A stretch of 64,000 nucleotides of DNA from Ehrlichia sp052043515. Its GTDB lineage: Bacteria > Pseudomonadota > Alphaproteobacteria > Rickettsiales > Anaplasmataceae. The stretch's first letter is position 1; each line of letters opens with the position of its first letter. The stretch covers positions 186,001 to 250,000 of the forward strand of contig JBQEQX010000001.1 of NCBI GenBank assembly GCA_052043515.1. Reading direction: 5' to 3'. The notes beneath the pieces were generated by a model. It worked only from the letters and a program-made list of their open reading frames with translations. It was not told the DNA's origin and did no database searches. The translations under genes and the position numbers were made by a program. Of the stretch, positions 31,213 through 41,785 are shown piece by piece.

Positions 31213-34200
31213 ATGCCAAAACGTACAGATATAGAATCAATTTTAGTGATTGGAGCAGGACCTATAGTCATAGGGCAAGCCTGTGAATTTGATTACTCTG
31301 GTACTCAAGCCTGCAAAGTGCTAAAACAAGAGGGATATCGAATAATTCTCATTAATTCCAATCCAGCAACAATAATGACTGACCCAGAAACAGCTGACTC
31401 AACATATATTGAACCAATTACAACTAATATTATTGAAAAAATAATTATAAAGGAAAAACCTGATGCAATATTACCAACAGTAGGAGGGCAAACCGCTTTA
31501 AATGCTGCAATTAATTTATGTGACGCGGGAATATTAGAAAGACACAGTGTTAAACTTATAGGTGCAACAAAAGAGGCGATAAAAAAAGCTGAGGACAGGA
31601 ATCTATTTCGTCAAGCAATGGATAAAATAGGAGTCAAGTATCCAAAGAGCGTCATTATAAGAAGCATAGATCAAATAAGTGATGTCTTGGAATATATAGG
31701 CTTACCAGCAATAATTAGACCATCATTCACTTTAGGTGGTATCGGAGGTGGAATATCTTATAACAGGGAAGAATTTCAAAAAAATGTAGAATATGGACTA
31801 AGTATTTCTCCAATATCTGAAGTACAAGTAGATGAATCCATTGTTGGGTGGAAAGAATTCGAAATGGAAGTTATAAGAGACAATAAAGACAATTGTATTG
31901 TTGTATGCTCCATAGAAAATATTGATCCAATGGGAGTGCATACAGGAGATAGTATAACAGTAGCTCCAGCATTGACCTTAAGAGACGCAGAACACCAAAA
32001 AATGCGTGATATATCTTTTTCTATACTAAGAGAAATAGGATTAGATAACGGTGGATCAAATGTACAATTTGCAATCAATCCAAAAAATGAGAATGATTTG
32101 CTTGTAATAGAAATGAACCCAAGAGTTTCTCGGTCGTCAGCCTTAGCATCCAAAGCCACGGGGTATCCTATAGCTAAAGTAGCAGCTAGACTTGCAGTAG
32201 GTTACTCTTTAGATGAGATAAGAAATGACTGCACAAAAGCCATTCCAGCATCATTTGAACCAAGTATAGACTATATCGTTACAAAAATTCCAAGGTTTAA
32301 CTTCGATAAATTCCAAGGGACGAAAAAAGAGTTATCAACTTCCATGAAATCTGTAGGAGAGGTAATGGCCATTGGACGATCTTTTCCAGAATCACTACAA
32401 AAAGCGCTGTGTTCTTTAGAATTTGGATATTCTGGGTTAAATGAATTTTTTGATAAAAACACAGAAATAGATCAGATATATAATTCTCTTGTAAAATTGT
32501 CTCCTGACAGAATATTTATCATTGCAGATGCTATACGACACAATATAAGCATAGAAGAAATCAATAAGATTACAGGCTACGATCCATGGTTCTTAATGCA
32601 AATTAAAAACATAATACATCATGAACAGCAAATAAAAGATTATGGGTTACCTAGAGAAGCACATAAATTGCTGTCATTAAAGAAAATGGGATTTTCTGAC
32701 GCAAGGCTAGCGTATCTAAGCAATAATACTATAGAATATGTAGAAAACTTGAGAAAATCTTTATCTATAAAACCTGTATACAAACATATAGATACCTGTG
32801 CGGCAGAATTTGAAACAAGTACATCTTATATGTATAGTTGTTATGAAGGTGATACTATTAATAAACCCGAATGTGAGTCTTTTATAACAAATAATAGGAA
32901 AGTTATTATTCTTGGAAGCGGTCCTAACCGTATTGGCCAAGGGATAGAATTCGATTATACTTGTGTACACGCGGCACACGCTATCAAACAAATGGGATAT
33001 GAAGCTATAATAATAAACTGCAATCCGGAAACTGTATCTACGGATTATGATATTTCAGATAAATTATATTTTTCTCCACTGACAAGAGAGAGTGTTTTAG
33101 ATATCGTATGTAAAGAACAAGAAACAAACTCTTTATTGGGAGTGATAGTGCAATTTGGAGGTCAGACTCCTCTAAAACTCGCAAAAGTATTACAGGAAAA
33201 GAATATCAACATTCTTGGAACATCCTTTGATGCCATTGATTTAGCTGAAGACCGTATGAAATTTCAACAACTATTGATTCGGTTGAATCTAAAACAACCA
33301 TCTAATGTCATATGCAACTCAGCACATGAGGTATCACAGCGTATCAAAAATCTAGTATTTCCTATATTAGCGAGGCCGTCTTATGTACTTGGTGGTCAAT
33401 CAATGTCAATCATACGCGATAGTAATGCGTTATCAGACTACCTTATAACTCATAGCAATATATTTGATAATGGATCTTTATTATTAGACCAATTTTTAAC
33501 TAATGCAGTTGAAGTGGACGTAGACGCAATATGTGACGGAGAAAACGTATATATTGCAGGGATAATGGAGCATATAGAAGCAGCAGGTATACATTCAGGA
33601 GACTCAGCATGCTCTTTGCCGTCATACACTTTAACGAAAGAAATAACAGACGCCATAGCAGAACAAACAACAAAAATAGCCATTGCATTACAAGTCAGGG
33701 GGTTTATTAACATACAGTGTGCTATACAAGATAATGAGATCTATATACTTGAAGTAAATCCTAGGGCTAGTAGGACCGTACCATTTATTGCAAAAGCTAC
33801 TGGTGTTCCTATAGCAAAAATTGCAACAGAAGTAGTGCTTGGTAAGAAACTTACTAATGCTACAGAAAGAAAATTCCGCCATGTTGCCGTAAAAGAAGCA
33901 GTATTTTCCTTTTCTAGGTTTCCCAATATAGATGTTTTATTAGGTCCAGAAATGAAATCCACAGGAGAAGTAATGGGAATTGATAAATCATTTGAAATAG
34001 CTTTTGCGAAAGCACAGATGGCTGCCGGATACGAACTTCCAACAGAGGGTACGGCTTTTATATCTGTTAAAAATTCAGACAAACCACTAATTGTGGAAAC
34101 AGCAAAAATATTAAAGAACATTGGTTTCACTATTTTCTCAACCACAGGCACATCTGCATACTTAAACAAAGTTGGAATAGTAACACAACACGTCAACAAA

Positions 34201-34440
34201 GTAAGAGAAGGTAGACCTCATATACTGGACTTACTACAAGATGGAAGAATAAATTTAGTAATTAATACATCAGAGGGAATAAAGTCTTTTTCCGAAAGCA
34301 GCAGTATAAGGAAAACCGCACTTATCAGAAAAATCCCATATAGCACAACAATACCAGGAGCTAAAGCTCTAGCATTGGCAATCAGAACATTAAAGAAACA
34401 GGACACTCAAGTAGAGTCAATACAGGAATATATGGAGTAA
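31213..34440 (+). CDS. carB: Carbamoyl-phosphate synthase large subunit
   Basis: Makes carbamoyl phosphate from bicarbonate, ATP and glutamine-derived ammonia, feeding pyrimidines. It has the two duplicated ATP-grasp halves: SILVIGAGPIVIGQACEFDYSG at the start and KVIILGSGPNRIGQGIEFDYTC near residue 560. LVIEMNPRVSRSSALASKATGYPIAK and the second YILEVNPRASRTVPFIAKATG mark the metal sites. The C-terminal MGS-like domain (FTIFSTTGTSAYLNKVGI) carries allosteric sites. 1075 residues, intact across 3.2 kb, in contrast to many neighbours. carA is not in this window. Confidence 0.98.
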   Translation: MPKRTDIESILVIGAGPIVIGQACEFDYSGTQACKVLKQEGYRIILINSNPATIMTDPETADSTYIEPITTNIIEKIIIKEKPDAILPTVGGQTALNAAINLCDAGILERHSVKLIGATKEAIKKAEDRNLFRQAMDKIGVKYPKSVIIRSIDQISDVLEYIGLPAIIRPSFTLGGIGGGISYNREEFQKNVEYGLSISPISEVQVDESIVGWKEFEMEVIRDNKDNCIVVCSIENIDPMGVHTGDSITVAPALTLRDAEHQKMRDISFSILREIGLDNGGSNVQFAINPKNENDLLVIEMNPRVSRSSALASKATGYPIAKVAARLAVGYSLDEIRNDCTKAIPASFEPSIDYIVTKIPRFNFDKFQGTKKELSTSMKSVGEVMAIGRSFPESLQKALCSLEFGYSGLNEFFDKNTEIDQIYNSLVKLSPDRIFIIADAIRHNISIEEINKITGYDPWFLMQIKNIIHHEQQIKDYGLPREAHKLLSLKKMGFSDARLAYLSNNTIEYVENLRKSLSIKPVYKHIDTCAAEFETSTSYMYSCYEGDTINKPECESFITNNRKVIILGSGPNRIGQGIEFDYTCVHAAHAIKQMGYEAIIINCNPETVSTDYDISDKLYFSPLTRESVLDIVCKEQETNSLLGVIVQFGGQTPLKLAKVLQEKNINILGTSFDAIDLAEDRMKFQQLLIRLNLKQPSNVICNSAHEVSQRIKNLVFPILARPSYVLGGQSMSIIRDSNALSDYLITHSNIFDNGSLLLDQFLTNAVEVDVDAICDGENVYIAGIMEHIEAAGIHSGDSACSLPSYTLTKEITDAIAEQTTKIAIALQVRGFINIQCAIQDNEIYILEVNPRASRTVPFIAKATGVPIAKIATEVVLGKKLTNATERKFRHVAVKEAVFSFSRFPNIDVLLGPEMKSTGEVMGIDKSFEIAFAKAQMAAGYELPTEGTAFISVKNSDKPLIVETAKILKNIGFTIFSTTGTSAYLNKVGIVTQHVNKVREGRPHILDLLQDGRINLVINTSEGIKSFSESSSIRKTALIRKIPYSTTIPGAKALALAIRTLKKQDTQVESIQEYME

Positions 34441-34805
34441 AAAAACACCCCGCAACCTTTTTCGCTCGGATCACAGCTCTTGCTAATAAGCAAGTACAAA
34501 CATCTTACGCTTCTTACTATCCCCTCTACTAACACCTAAAGACAAAACCTCAGGAAACACGCTTCCACTGAACTATACTAAACTCAACAAACGTAAAAAC
34601 CACGCACAAACAACACAACAGGAGACTCATACACAATTTCGAATCACGCCAACTTAAGAGAATAGAAAAATGTAAATCATACACACCAACGACGAAGACC
34701 AGAGAGTTGCAATTTTAAACCACAACACACTAAGTACAGCCACTCAAATGGCACCACACACATAAAAAAAACAATCGAAACGCAAAAACACCCGACAAAA
34801 ACCCA
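34441..34805. other. 365 bp non-coding spacer, somewhat C-rich
   Basis: Between the ends of carB and a small minus-strand gene, so convergent. A weak hairpin, CTTGCT-AATA-AGCAAG, lies at 34479-34494 shortly after the carB stop and could terminate it, though no T tract follows. No coding frame seen. Confidence 0.5.
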
Positions 34806-35129
34806 CTAAGATTCTTCTTTAGGCTTCAAGATCCTACGCTCCAACCTCATAATCCGCTTTTTTATCACTCTCATTTCTTCCATCAATTCCTTCAATTCCT
34901 TATACTGGGCGCTGCTGTACTCAGAAGTAGTAGACCTGCCTATACGCTTCACTTGCTCCTCATCATCAACTAAGGCACCTCCATTATTTTGAGCATTAGC
35001 TGCCATAACTCTTTCCTGAATCTTCACAACTGACTCAAACATCTGATCAAATGTCTTGCTATCACCCACTATTTCTTTTACTGTATCTATATACTGCTTT
35101 ATTACACCCTTGTAATCATCTTCTGCCAT
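34806..35129 (-). CDS. Small soluble coiled-coil protein of unknown function
   Basis: 107 residues from MAEDDYKGVIKQYIDTVKEI. This ATG is chosen over one 21 codons upstream because the upstream part looks like random spacer with a hydrophobic, uncharged composition. The C-terminus is a charged helix (YKELKELMEEMRVIKKRIMRLERR) likely to form a coiled coil. It lies between carB and fumC, on the fumC strand. Related small proteins occur in Ehrlichia, but I cannot name a function. Confidence 0.65.
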   Translation of the reverse strand: MAEDDYKGVIKQYIDTVKEIVGDSKTFDQMFESVVKIQERVMAANAQNNGGALVDDEEQVKRIGRSTTSEYSSAQYKELKELMEEMRVIKKRIMRLERRILKPKEES

Positions 35130-35233
35130 AAAACTACTTAAATAAAAACCAAACGCTATTATGTTATAATAACACATATCAGCTGTCAACATCGTTACTA
35201 TGAAAAGTGAACATTTAATTCTTAAAAATACAT

Positions 35234-36617
35234 TTAACTGCTAGGATGTATCATACTTTCCGGATTAACGAGTTTATCAAATTCTTCCTCACTGATTAAA
35301 TTGAGTTTCATCGCAGCACCTTTTAATGTTATTCCTTCATCAAAAGCAGTTTTTGAAATTTTTGCTGCATTATCATAACCTATATGCTTATTTAGTGCTG
35401 TAACTAACATTAAAGACTGATTTAATAAGAACGAAATACGCTTAGTATCAGCTTTTATTCCTTGTATACACTTTTGTGAGAAACTAATACTAACATCGGA
35501 CAATAACTTAATAGATTGTAAAACATTATAAATAATGACCGGTTTAAATACGTTCAATTCAAAGTGACCATTTGAACCTGCAATAGTAACAGTAGTATGG
35601 TTACCCATAACTTGAGCACATACCATAGTTACAGCTTCACACTGAGTAGGATTGACTTTACCTGGCATTATAGAAGATCCTGGTTCATTTGCAGGTAATA
35701 TTATTTCCCCTATTCCACATCTTGGACCTGAACTCAGTAATCTGATATCATTGGCTATCTTCATTAAACTTACAGCAATTACATTCAGAGCACCACTAAA
35801 CTCAACTAATGAATCATGTGTAGCTAACGCTTCAAATTTATTGACAGAAGACACAAAATTAAAACCTGTTATTTTTTTTATCTCATTCGCAAAATGAACA
35901 TCGAAATGTTTTCTAGAATTAATACCAGTTCCCACAGCGGTGCCACCCTGAGCTAATTCAAGTAAATTACTTAAAGCTGATTTCAACCTATTAATACCTT
36001 GTAAAATTTGATATGCATAACCAGAAAATACCTGGCCTAAAGACAATGGAGTTGCATCTTGAAGATGAGTACGTCCAACTTTAACAATATTCTGGAATGC
36101 TATAGATTTATTGTGCAAAGCATCGTATAAATTTTTCAAGCCAGGTAATAAAGAATTTTCAGTTTCATTAACAGCTGCAATATGCATTGCTGTTGGAAAA
36201 GTATCATTAGAAGATTGAGAGTAATTTACATGATCATTTGGATGCACAAATTTACTACCTTTTTTCCCCACCCAATATTTCAATGGCACGATTTGCTATT
36301 ACTTCATTAACATTCATATTAGTTTGGGTACCAGAACCAGTTTGCCAAACCACTAAAGGAAATTCATCATCAAACTTTCCATTAATTACTTCACTTGCTG
36401 CATCACAAATAGCACGACCTATAACTTCATCAATATCACCATTTTTGATATTAACGCGAGCTGCAGCTAATTTCACAAGTCCTAAGGCTCTTATCAAAGG
36501 TTTCGGCATTTTTTCTGAACCTATCTTAAAATTATCAATAGAACGCTGCGTTTGCGCTCCCCAATAATTACACGCTGGAACATCTATTTCTCCCAAACTA
36601 TCTCTTTCTTTTCTCAT
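35234..36617 (-). CDS. fumC: Class II fumarate hydratase (one frameshift)
   Basis: Converts fumarate to malate in the TCA cycle without an iron-sulfur cluster. Start at 36617 (MRKERDSLGEIDVPACNYWG). Motifs: WQTGSGTQTNMNVNEVIANRA, VHPNDHVNYSQSSNDTFPTAMH, GRTHLQDATPLSLGQ and the signature GSSIMPGKVNPTQCEA. One A too many at the A6 run (36260-36265) separates residues near GGEK from GSKFVHPNDH. Restored length about 460 residues, matching the family. A second ATG eight codons upstream is possible. Confidence 0.93.
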
Positions 36618-36690
36618 ACTCCATTTCACCCTTATCTGCACGTTAACTTAACTATATAATTGACTTTATTATCCATGTCCACTACGATAA

Positions 36691-37020
36691 AACAAAATTG
36701 TTTGCAATGTATACTACATAGCTATCTCCAGCAGCTGCTTTTTGCGTATCTGGTGGCTGGCACACTCATTACAGCCGGGCAACATAAACCCTATCGGTCC
36801 TGTCGTATGCATCATAGCAGTTCATCTACTAGACAAGGACACGCCATTCTGAACGCATCGTGAATGCCACATCGGGCAAACCTTAGCACACAGTATAGTA
36901 ACTGTCAACACTACGACATACGAAATATATTTCTGTAAAAGAGCTGTCAATAGATATCACAAACCTGTAAAATTGCTACAGGTAGACATTATCATTTTCG
37001 TAGCAGGAGTTACTGATTAG
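36691..37020 (+). pseudogene. Possible decayed reading frame with one internal TGA
   Basis: One frame is open from 36691 to the TAG at 37018-37020 except for TGA at 36850-36852. It reads hydrophobic-like text such as WWLAHSLQPGNINPIGPVV and later ITQTLAHS-type residues. The region is more GC-rich than surrounding spacer, which lowers the number of chance stops. I see no family match and no good start. It may be a remnant of a membrane protein or simply chance. Confidence 0.25.
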
Positions 37021-37735
37021 TGCACTACATATCCTTAAAAAAGAAAAACACAATATCGCAAGTATTAAAGTTATACGAAATCTGGACATCATATATCGTA
37101 TAAACACTTAATAATAAAAAGCTAAAAGTTAATAATTGGATTTTCATGATAGTCAGAAAATATAATAGAAAATGCAAAAAACCAAGGAATAAGATTAGAT
37201 GATCAGTAAATCACTCATACTATCAACTAGTGGATAATGAATGTGCAGTGGTTACAATTACTGCTGAGGATTATCACCAAAATTTTCTATAATAAAAAAA
37301 AAGATATCTGTTATTTAATATACAAAGAAAATTGTCAAATCTCTAGCCACAGCAAAATAAGAAAAATTGCACCAGTTTAAATAGGCCATTTTATCAACTC
37401 AAAAATGAAAAACCCTAGCATCATACATTCACAACATATGTGGTTGTTAGAATTCCATAATCTATATAACAATGGTACTAAACTTAAATTAGGAATATAA
37501 ATTCTAGCTATAACTTATTATTTAAAAACTACCAGCAACTTTAGCAAATTATCCATAACTATCCTACAGATGGTATTAATAATAGTAAGATTTAAAATGC
37601 TTATGCATATTGTGTTATATATAACACTGTAATATAAAAACATTGACTATTTAATTTCTTAAAGTTAATGTTGTAGCTAGGTATTTTTGTGTCATATAAG
37701 CTATTCGTTTATTGAGATTTTCTGGGCAATTTAAA
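37021..37735. other. 715 bp non-coding spacer upstream of pyrC
   Basis: AT-rich with stops in all frames and no RNA gene seen. With the preceding 36691-37020 segment it forms the longest gap in the window, about 1.1 kb. It should contain the pyrC promoter, which I cannot place. Confidence 0.5.
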
Positions 37736-39073
37736 ATGTACAAGCAATCTTGGGAGTTGTTAGGTGACGGACAACATGCAGACTATACTGTGGCATATGT
37801 TAATGCACGGATCGTTGATCCAGAATCTAAATTAGATATCACAGGATCTCTTCTTACCAAAGGAAAGAAGATAGTTGATTTTGGCAGAAATTTATTCTCC
37901 AGTGGCGTACCGAGCGGCATTGATAAAGTAATAGATTGCAATAATAAAATATTAATGCCTGGTTTAGTGGACATTCATGTACATTTCCGTGAACCAGGCC
38001 AGGAGCATAAGGAAACTATCAATACAGGAAGCAGATCTGCCGCCGCTGGAGGTGTAACGACTGTTGTATGCCAGCCCAATACTACCCCCACTATTAGCAG
38101 CGTAATAACTGCAAAATACGTAAGAATGAGAGCATTAGAAAGTGCTTATGTCAACATAGAATTTTATGCTTCAATAACAAAATCAGACAACTCATTATCT
38201 GAGATGGCATTGCTAAAAGAAGCAGGAGCAGTTGGATTCACTGATGACGGTATGCCAGTTATGAACTCTCTGATAATGCGTCAAGCTTTAAGCTATTCAA
38301 GCATGTTAGATACGCTTATAGCACAACATGCAGAAGACTTAAATCTATCAAATCATGGTTGTATAAATGAAGGAAATATCTCATATGAATTGGGATTAAA
38401 AGGAATACCTGACATTTCAGAATCCATAATCATAAGCCGTGATGTTGCACTAATGAAAAACATAAAAAACGCACATTATCACGTTTTACATGTTTCATCA
38501 CATGATTCTTTGAACATAATAAAACGAGCGAAAGAGCGAGGATTGAATATTACTTGTGAAGTAACACCTCATCACTTAGCTTTAACTGAAAAAGATATTA
38601 TAACAAACGGCAGTTTTGCAAAAATGAATCCACCTTTACGCACTGAAAATGACCGCATTAGCATGATAGAGGGCTTAAAAAGTGGCATAATCGACTGTAT
38701 AGCAACAGACCATGCTCCACACGATGCAAACGCAAAAGATCTACCTTTAGATACGGCCGCTTTTGGAGTAGTTGGACTAGAAACGATGCTCCCAATCTCT
38801 TTAGAATTGTATCACAATGGTACCATGTGTTTAACAGATCTGCTTGCAAAACTTACATACAAACCAGCGGATATTATTAAGGTGCCAAGAGGACGTATAA
38901 AAGGAGGTTTCACTGCAGATTTGATTATACTAGATCTCGATCACGAATGGGTAATTGATATATCAAAACTTTCAAGTAAATCAAAAAACTCACCTTTCCA
39001 TAATCGTAAAGTAAAAGGAAGAGTTTTAAGAACTGTAGTATCTGGAAAAACTACCTATAAAATGGAAAGTTAG
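37736..39073 (+). CDS. pyrC: Dihydroorotase, class I
   Basis: Cyclises carbamoyl-aspartate in pyrimidine synthesis. The metal site motif is LMPGLVDIHVHFREPGQEHKE, followed by GGVTTVVCQPNT. HVLHVSSHDS contributes further metal-binding His, and CEVTPHHLALTE and the catalytic Asp in DCIATDHAPH are present. 445 residues from the ATG at 37736; an in-frame TTG eight codons upstream is less likely. Intact. With carB this supports de novo UMP synthesis. Confidence 0.95.
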   Translation: MYKQSWELLGDGQHADYTVAYVNARIVDPESKLDITGSLLTKGKKIVDFGRNLFSSGVPSGIDKVIDCNNKILMPGLVDIHVHFREPGQEHKETINTGSRSAAAGGVTTVVCQPNTTPTISSVITAKYVRMRALESAYVNIEFYASITKSDNSLSEMALLKEAGAVGFTDDGMPVMNSLIMRQALSYSSMLDTLIAQHAEDLNLSNHGCINEGNISYELGLKGIPDISESIIISRDVALMKNIKNAHYHVLHVSSHDSLNIIKRAKERGLNITCEVTPHHLALTEKDIITNGSFAKMNPPLRTENDRISMIEGLKSGIIDCIATDHAPHDANAKDLPLDTAAFGVVGLETMLPISLELYHNGTMCLTDLLAKLTYKPADIIKVPRGRIKGGFTADLIILDLDHEWVIDISKLSSKSKNSPFHNRKVKGRVLRTVVSGKTTYKMES

Positions 39074-39674
39074 TTACCAAAACATACTGTCCACATATTT
39101 CTAATCTAATGTAGTCTGAGAAAGCATAGACAGTAGCTTTGTTTTTCTACCTGTCATTATTACATACTACAGAAACACTAACATATAGCTCCATAGACAA
39201 TATTGTTTTAAAACTACAATACTACCAAAAACACTTAACTCATTTATACAACAAGAAAGCCAGATACATTTTAGCATTTAATTAAGTATTAACTCACAAT
39301 ATTCGTATAAACAACTCCACTATAAAAACAGCAATAAGAAAATTATAATACTTCAAACTAAAAAATTATGAATACTAATTCCTTCGTTTAAATCAGAAAA
39401 ATCCCATAAAATATTCGATCCTACCTATCAATCAAAAACTCATCCAAAACTATTTGCCCTCTAATTATGTATAAAAAGTGAAAATTCAGTAATCCATTTA
39501 AATAATCCACAAATTTTATTACAAAATAAATTCTTACTGTATCCCAGAAATTTTCCTCCGATATGCAGCACAAACTATCCTCATAACGTTCCGTGCTATA
39601 TATTACAATCACATGTGACTAGCATAGAAGATAAATAAAAATTATTCAAAGCAATTTTATATTCACCTTTTCTT
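39074..39674. other. 601 bp non-coding spacer between convergent genes
   Basis: Lies between the 3' ends of pyrC and lipB. AT-rich with stops throughout. A short Cys-containing frame inside it has no protein-like features and was not accepted. Confidence 0.5.
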
Positions 39675-40319
39675 TTAATTTTCGTTGGAAAAAATCTCAT
39701 AAAACTCTTTTTTTAATATAGCATCAAATTCTTCATAAGAAACGTTAAACCCCAATTCCTTAAGCGAAGTGACACCATATCCACTAATACCACATGGAAT
39801 TATACCTGAATAATGAGAAAGATCTGTAGAAATATTAATAGACACTCCATGATAAGTAATCCATTTCCTTATTCTAATTCCAAAGGCAGCTATTTTTTTT
39901 TCAGTACCATTATTATGGACCCAAACTCCTATCAAGTCAGGATTAAAATAAGATTTTATTGAAAAATGACTTAAAGTTCTAACAATCCATCTGCCTAAAC
40001 TTTCAATATACAATTTAACATTACATTTATCCCTCATTTTTAAATCTAGCATAATATAGGCAATTCTTTGCCCTGGTCCGTGATAAGTATACTTACCTCC
40101 TCTATTTGTGACATATACAGGAAATAAATCATTAACTAGTAAATCTTCAATTTTAGCTCCAGTACCAGCAGTATATAATGAGCAATGTTCAAGCAGCCAT
40201 ACCAACTCATGCTGCGATCCATTAGCGATATTCTCTACTCTTTCCCGCATAAAAGAAATAGCTTCTTGATAATCTACTGGAGAAAACTCTACTTTCCATT
40301 CTATTAAATTACATGACAT
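39675..40319 (-). CDS. lipB: Octanoyltransferase LipB
   Basis: Transfers octanoate from ACP to lipoyl domains of 2-oxoacid dehydrogenases. The motif RGGKYTYHGPGQRIAYIMLDL, the Lys-bearing KKIAAFGIRIRKWITYHGVSIN, and the acyl-forming Cys in GIIPCGISGYGVTSL are present. 214 residues, normal length, intact. The gene has no near neighbour on its strand, so probably monocistronic. Confidence 0.95.
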   Translation of the reverse strand: MSCNLIEWKVEFSPVDYQEAISFMRERVENIANGSQHELVWLLEHCSLYTAGTGAKIEDLLVNDLFPVYVTNRGGKYTYHGPGQRIAYIMLDLKMRDKCNVKLYIESLGRWIVRTLSHFSIKSYFNPDLIGVWVHNNGTEKKIAAFGIRIRKWITYHGVSINISTDLSHYSGIIPCGISGYGVTSLKELGFNVSYEEFDAILKKEFYEIFSNEN

Positions 40320-41000
40320 AAATCTATAAATCTATAAATCATAACAGTATACATCTTTAACAAAACCATAAAAACGATAATTTTATAGTCGCCAAACTCA
40401 GCTTACCTCTAACGTAACTAATATCCTTATGGAAGAACAACCTTTACACATTTCATTATAGGGGATGACACAACAAATCGTTTCACTAAGTACACTATCA
40501 AACTTAAATCCAAACAACTGGCATATACAAATTATATTGGAAAATATATATTCTACAAACTCAATATCACTAAAAAATCAGTGCACATTTTACTTTTCAT
40601 ATATACTTAAAAAATTAAACAGATTTTACAATATAATCATAAGGAAATTTGTATACAATATACAAGCAAGTCAGTACACCACATAACTAACAAATTTTAC
40701 AATAATGGAACAGGGCATTACATTTCAAATGTACATACACATTATCGATAGATCAATACACAACCAGAATTTAATAATATTACTAAAACACCAAGACTTT
40801 TTACAAATAGAAGAAAGAAATATCGAAACACATATATTGCACTAAAAAAACCTCTCATAAACTCAAGTTTTACAACCTTAGAATACAGACCATACAAAAA
40901 AACATACAAAGACCCTGCAAAAAAGAACACCCACCTATAACAAATGCATCTCAAATGTGTTTCACTTAACGCTCTTAACTACAAATATGGCTAAAAACTT
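40320..41000. other. 681 bp spacer with no confident gene
   Basis: Two short frames (40465-40686 plus, 40742-40954 minus) lack recognisable features. The minus one is very hydrophobic, as AT-rich random sequence tends to be. No RNA gene seen. It separates purN and lipB, both minus strand. Confidence 0.45.
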
Positions 41001-41627
41001 TTATAAAACCTCATCATAAAACATACACAAAGGTTCTGCCGAAGTAACTAAATTCTCATGAAGTTGAAGTCCATTTAATGCAATTAACTTAACAGCCTTA
41101 GGATAACAAATGTGTTCCATTTTTAATATCCTGTTTGCAAGATCATCAACACTATCTGATGAAAAAACAGGAACTGCAGCTTGAACAATAATAGGGCCAC
41201 CATCAACTTCCGGGTATACGTAATGTACTGTACATCCCGCAACTTTCACTCCAGCTTTCAACGCTTGTGCTTGCGCATTCAATCCCTTAAAAGACGGTAA
41301 CAGAGAGGGATGGATGTTTATAACTTTATGTAACCATTTATTAATAAACTTTTCAGGCACAATACTCATAAATCCTGCAAGACATACCAAGTCTACTTTA
41401 TGCTGTTCAAGTATACTATCAATGGCACTAAAATCCAATGGGCGTCCATGAACTACAAATGTCTTAATATGACTCTTTTCCGCAAGAAGAATACCACCCG
41501 CATTGGGATTATTGGATATTACACAGGACACTTCCGCAGGGAAATCAGCCCGCGCACAAGCACTGATTAGTGCTTGCATATTTGAACCTCTACCTGAAAT
41601 TAAAATACCTAACCTAACCGATGTCAT
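41001..41627 (-). CDS. purN: Phosphoribosylglycinamide formyltransferase
   Basis: Third step of purine synthesis, using 10-formyl-THF. N-terminal LGILISGRGSNMQALI, the catalytic Asn-His-Asp pattern in VINIHPSLLPSFKGLNAQAQAL and GCTVHYVYPEVDGGPII are clear. 208 residues, intact. It begins 158 bp after pepA ends on the same strand. With purQ and purL in this window it indicates de novo purine synthesis. Confidence 0.95.
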   Translation of the reverse strand: MTSVRLGILISGRGSNMQALISACARADFPAEVSCVISNNPNAGGILLAEKSHIKTFVVHGRPLDFSAIDSILEQHKVDLVCLAGFMSIVPEKFINKWLHKVINIHPSLLPSFKGLNAQAQALKAGVKVAGCTVHYVYPEVDGGPIIVQAAVPVFSSDSVDDLANRILKMEHICYPKAVKLIALNGLQLHENLVTSAEPLCMFYDEVL

Positions 41628-41785
41628 ACAATCAAACTACCAATAACCACAATACACCACGCACAAGTATTGCTATAGAACAGCAAATCTCCATCCAATA
41701 CCACAAAGCAACTCTAGAAACTATTCACTGTAAAGTCAAGGTCAATCCTAAATCAACTACACAACACCAGTTCAAACAACCAAAA

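Noticed and set aside
34479..34494. Short hairpin after carB as a terminator
   Set aside because: Six-base stem with no following T run; too weak to list as a terminator.
40465..40686. 73-codon frame on the plus strand
   Set aside because: Asn/Ser/Ile-rich with no features; looks like translated spacer.
40742..40954. 70-codon hydrophobic frame on the minus strand
   Set aside because: Composition (Phe, Leu, Tyr, Val) is what AT-rich random sequence gives; no motif and no conserved neighbours.
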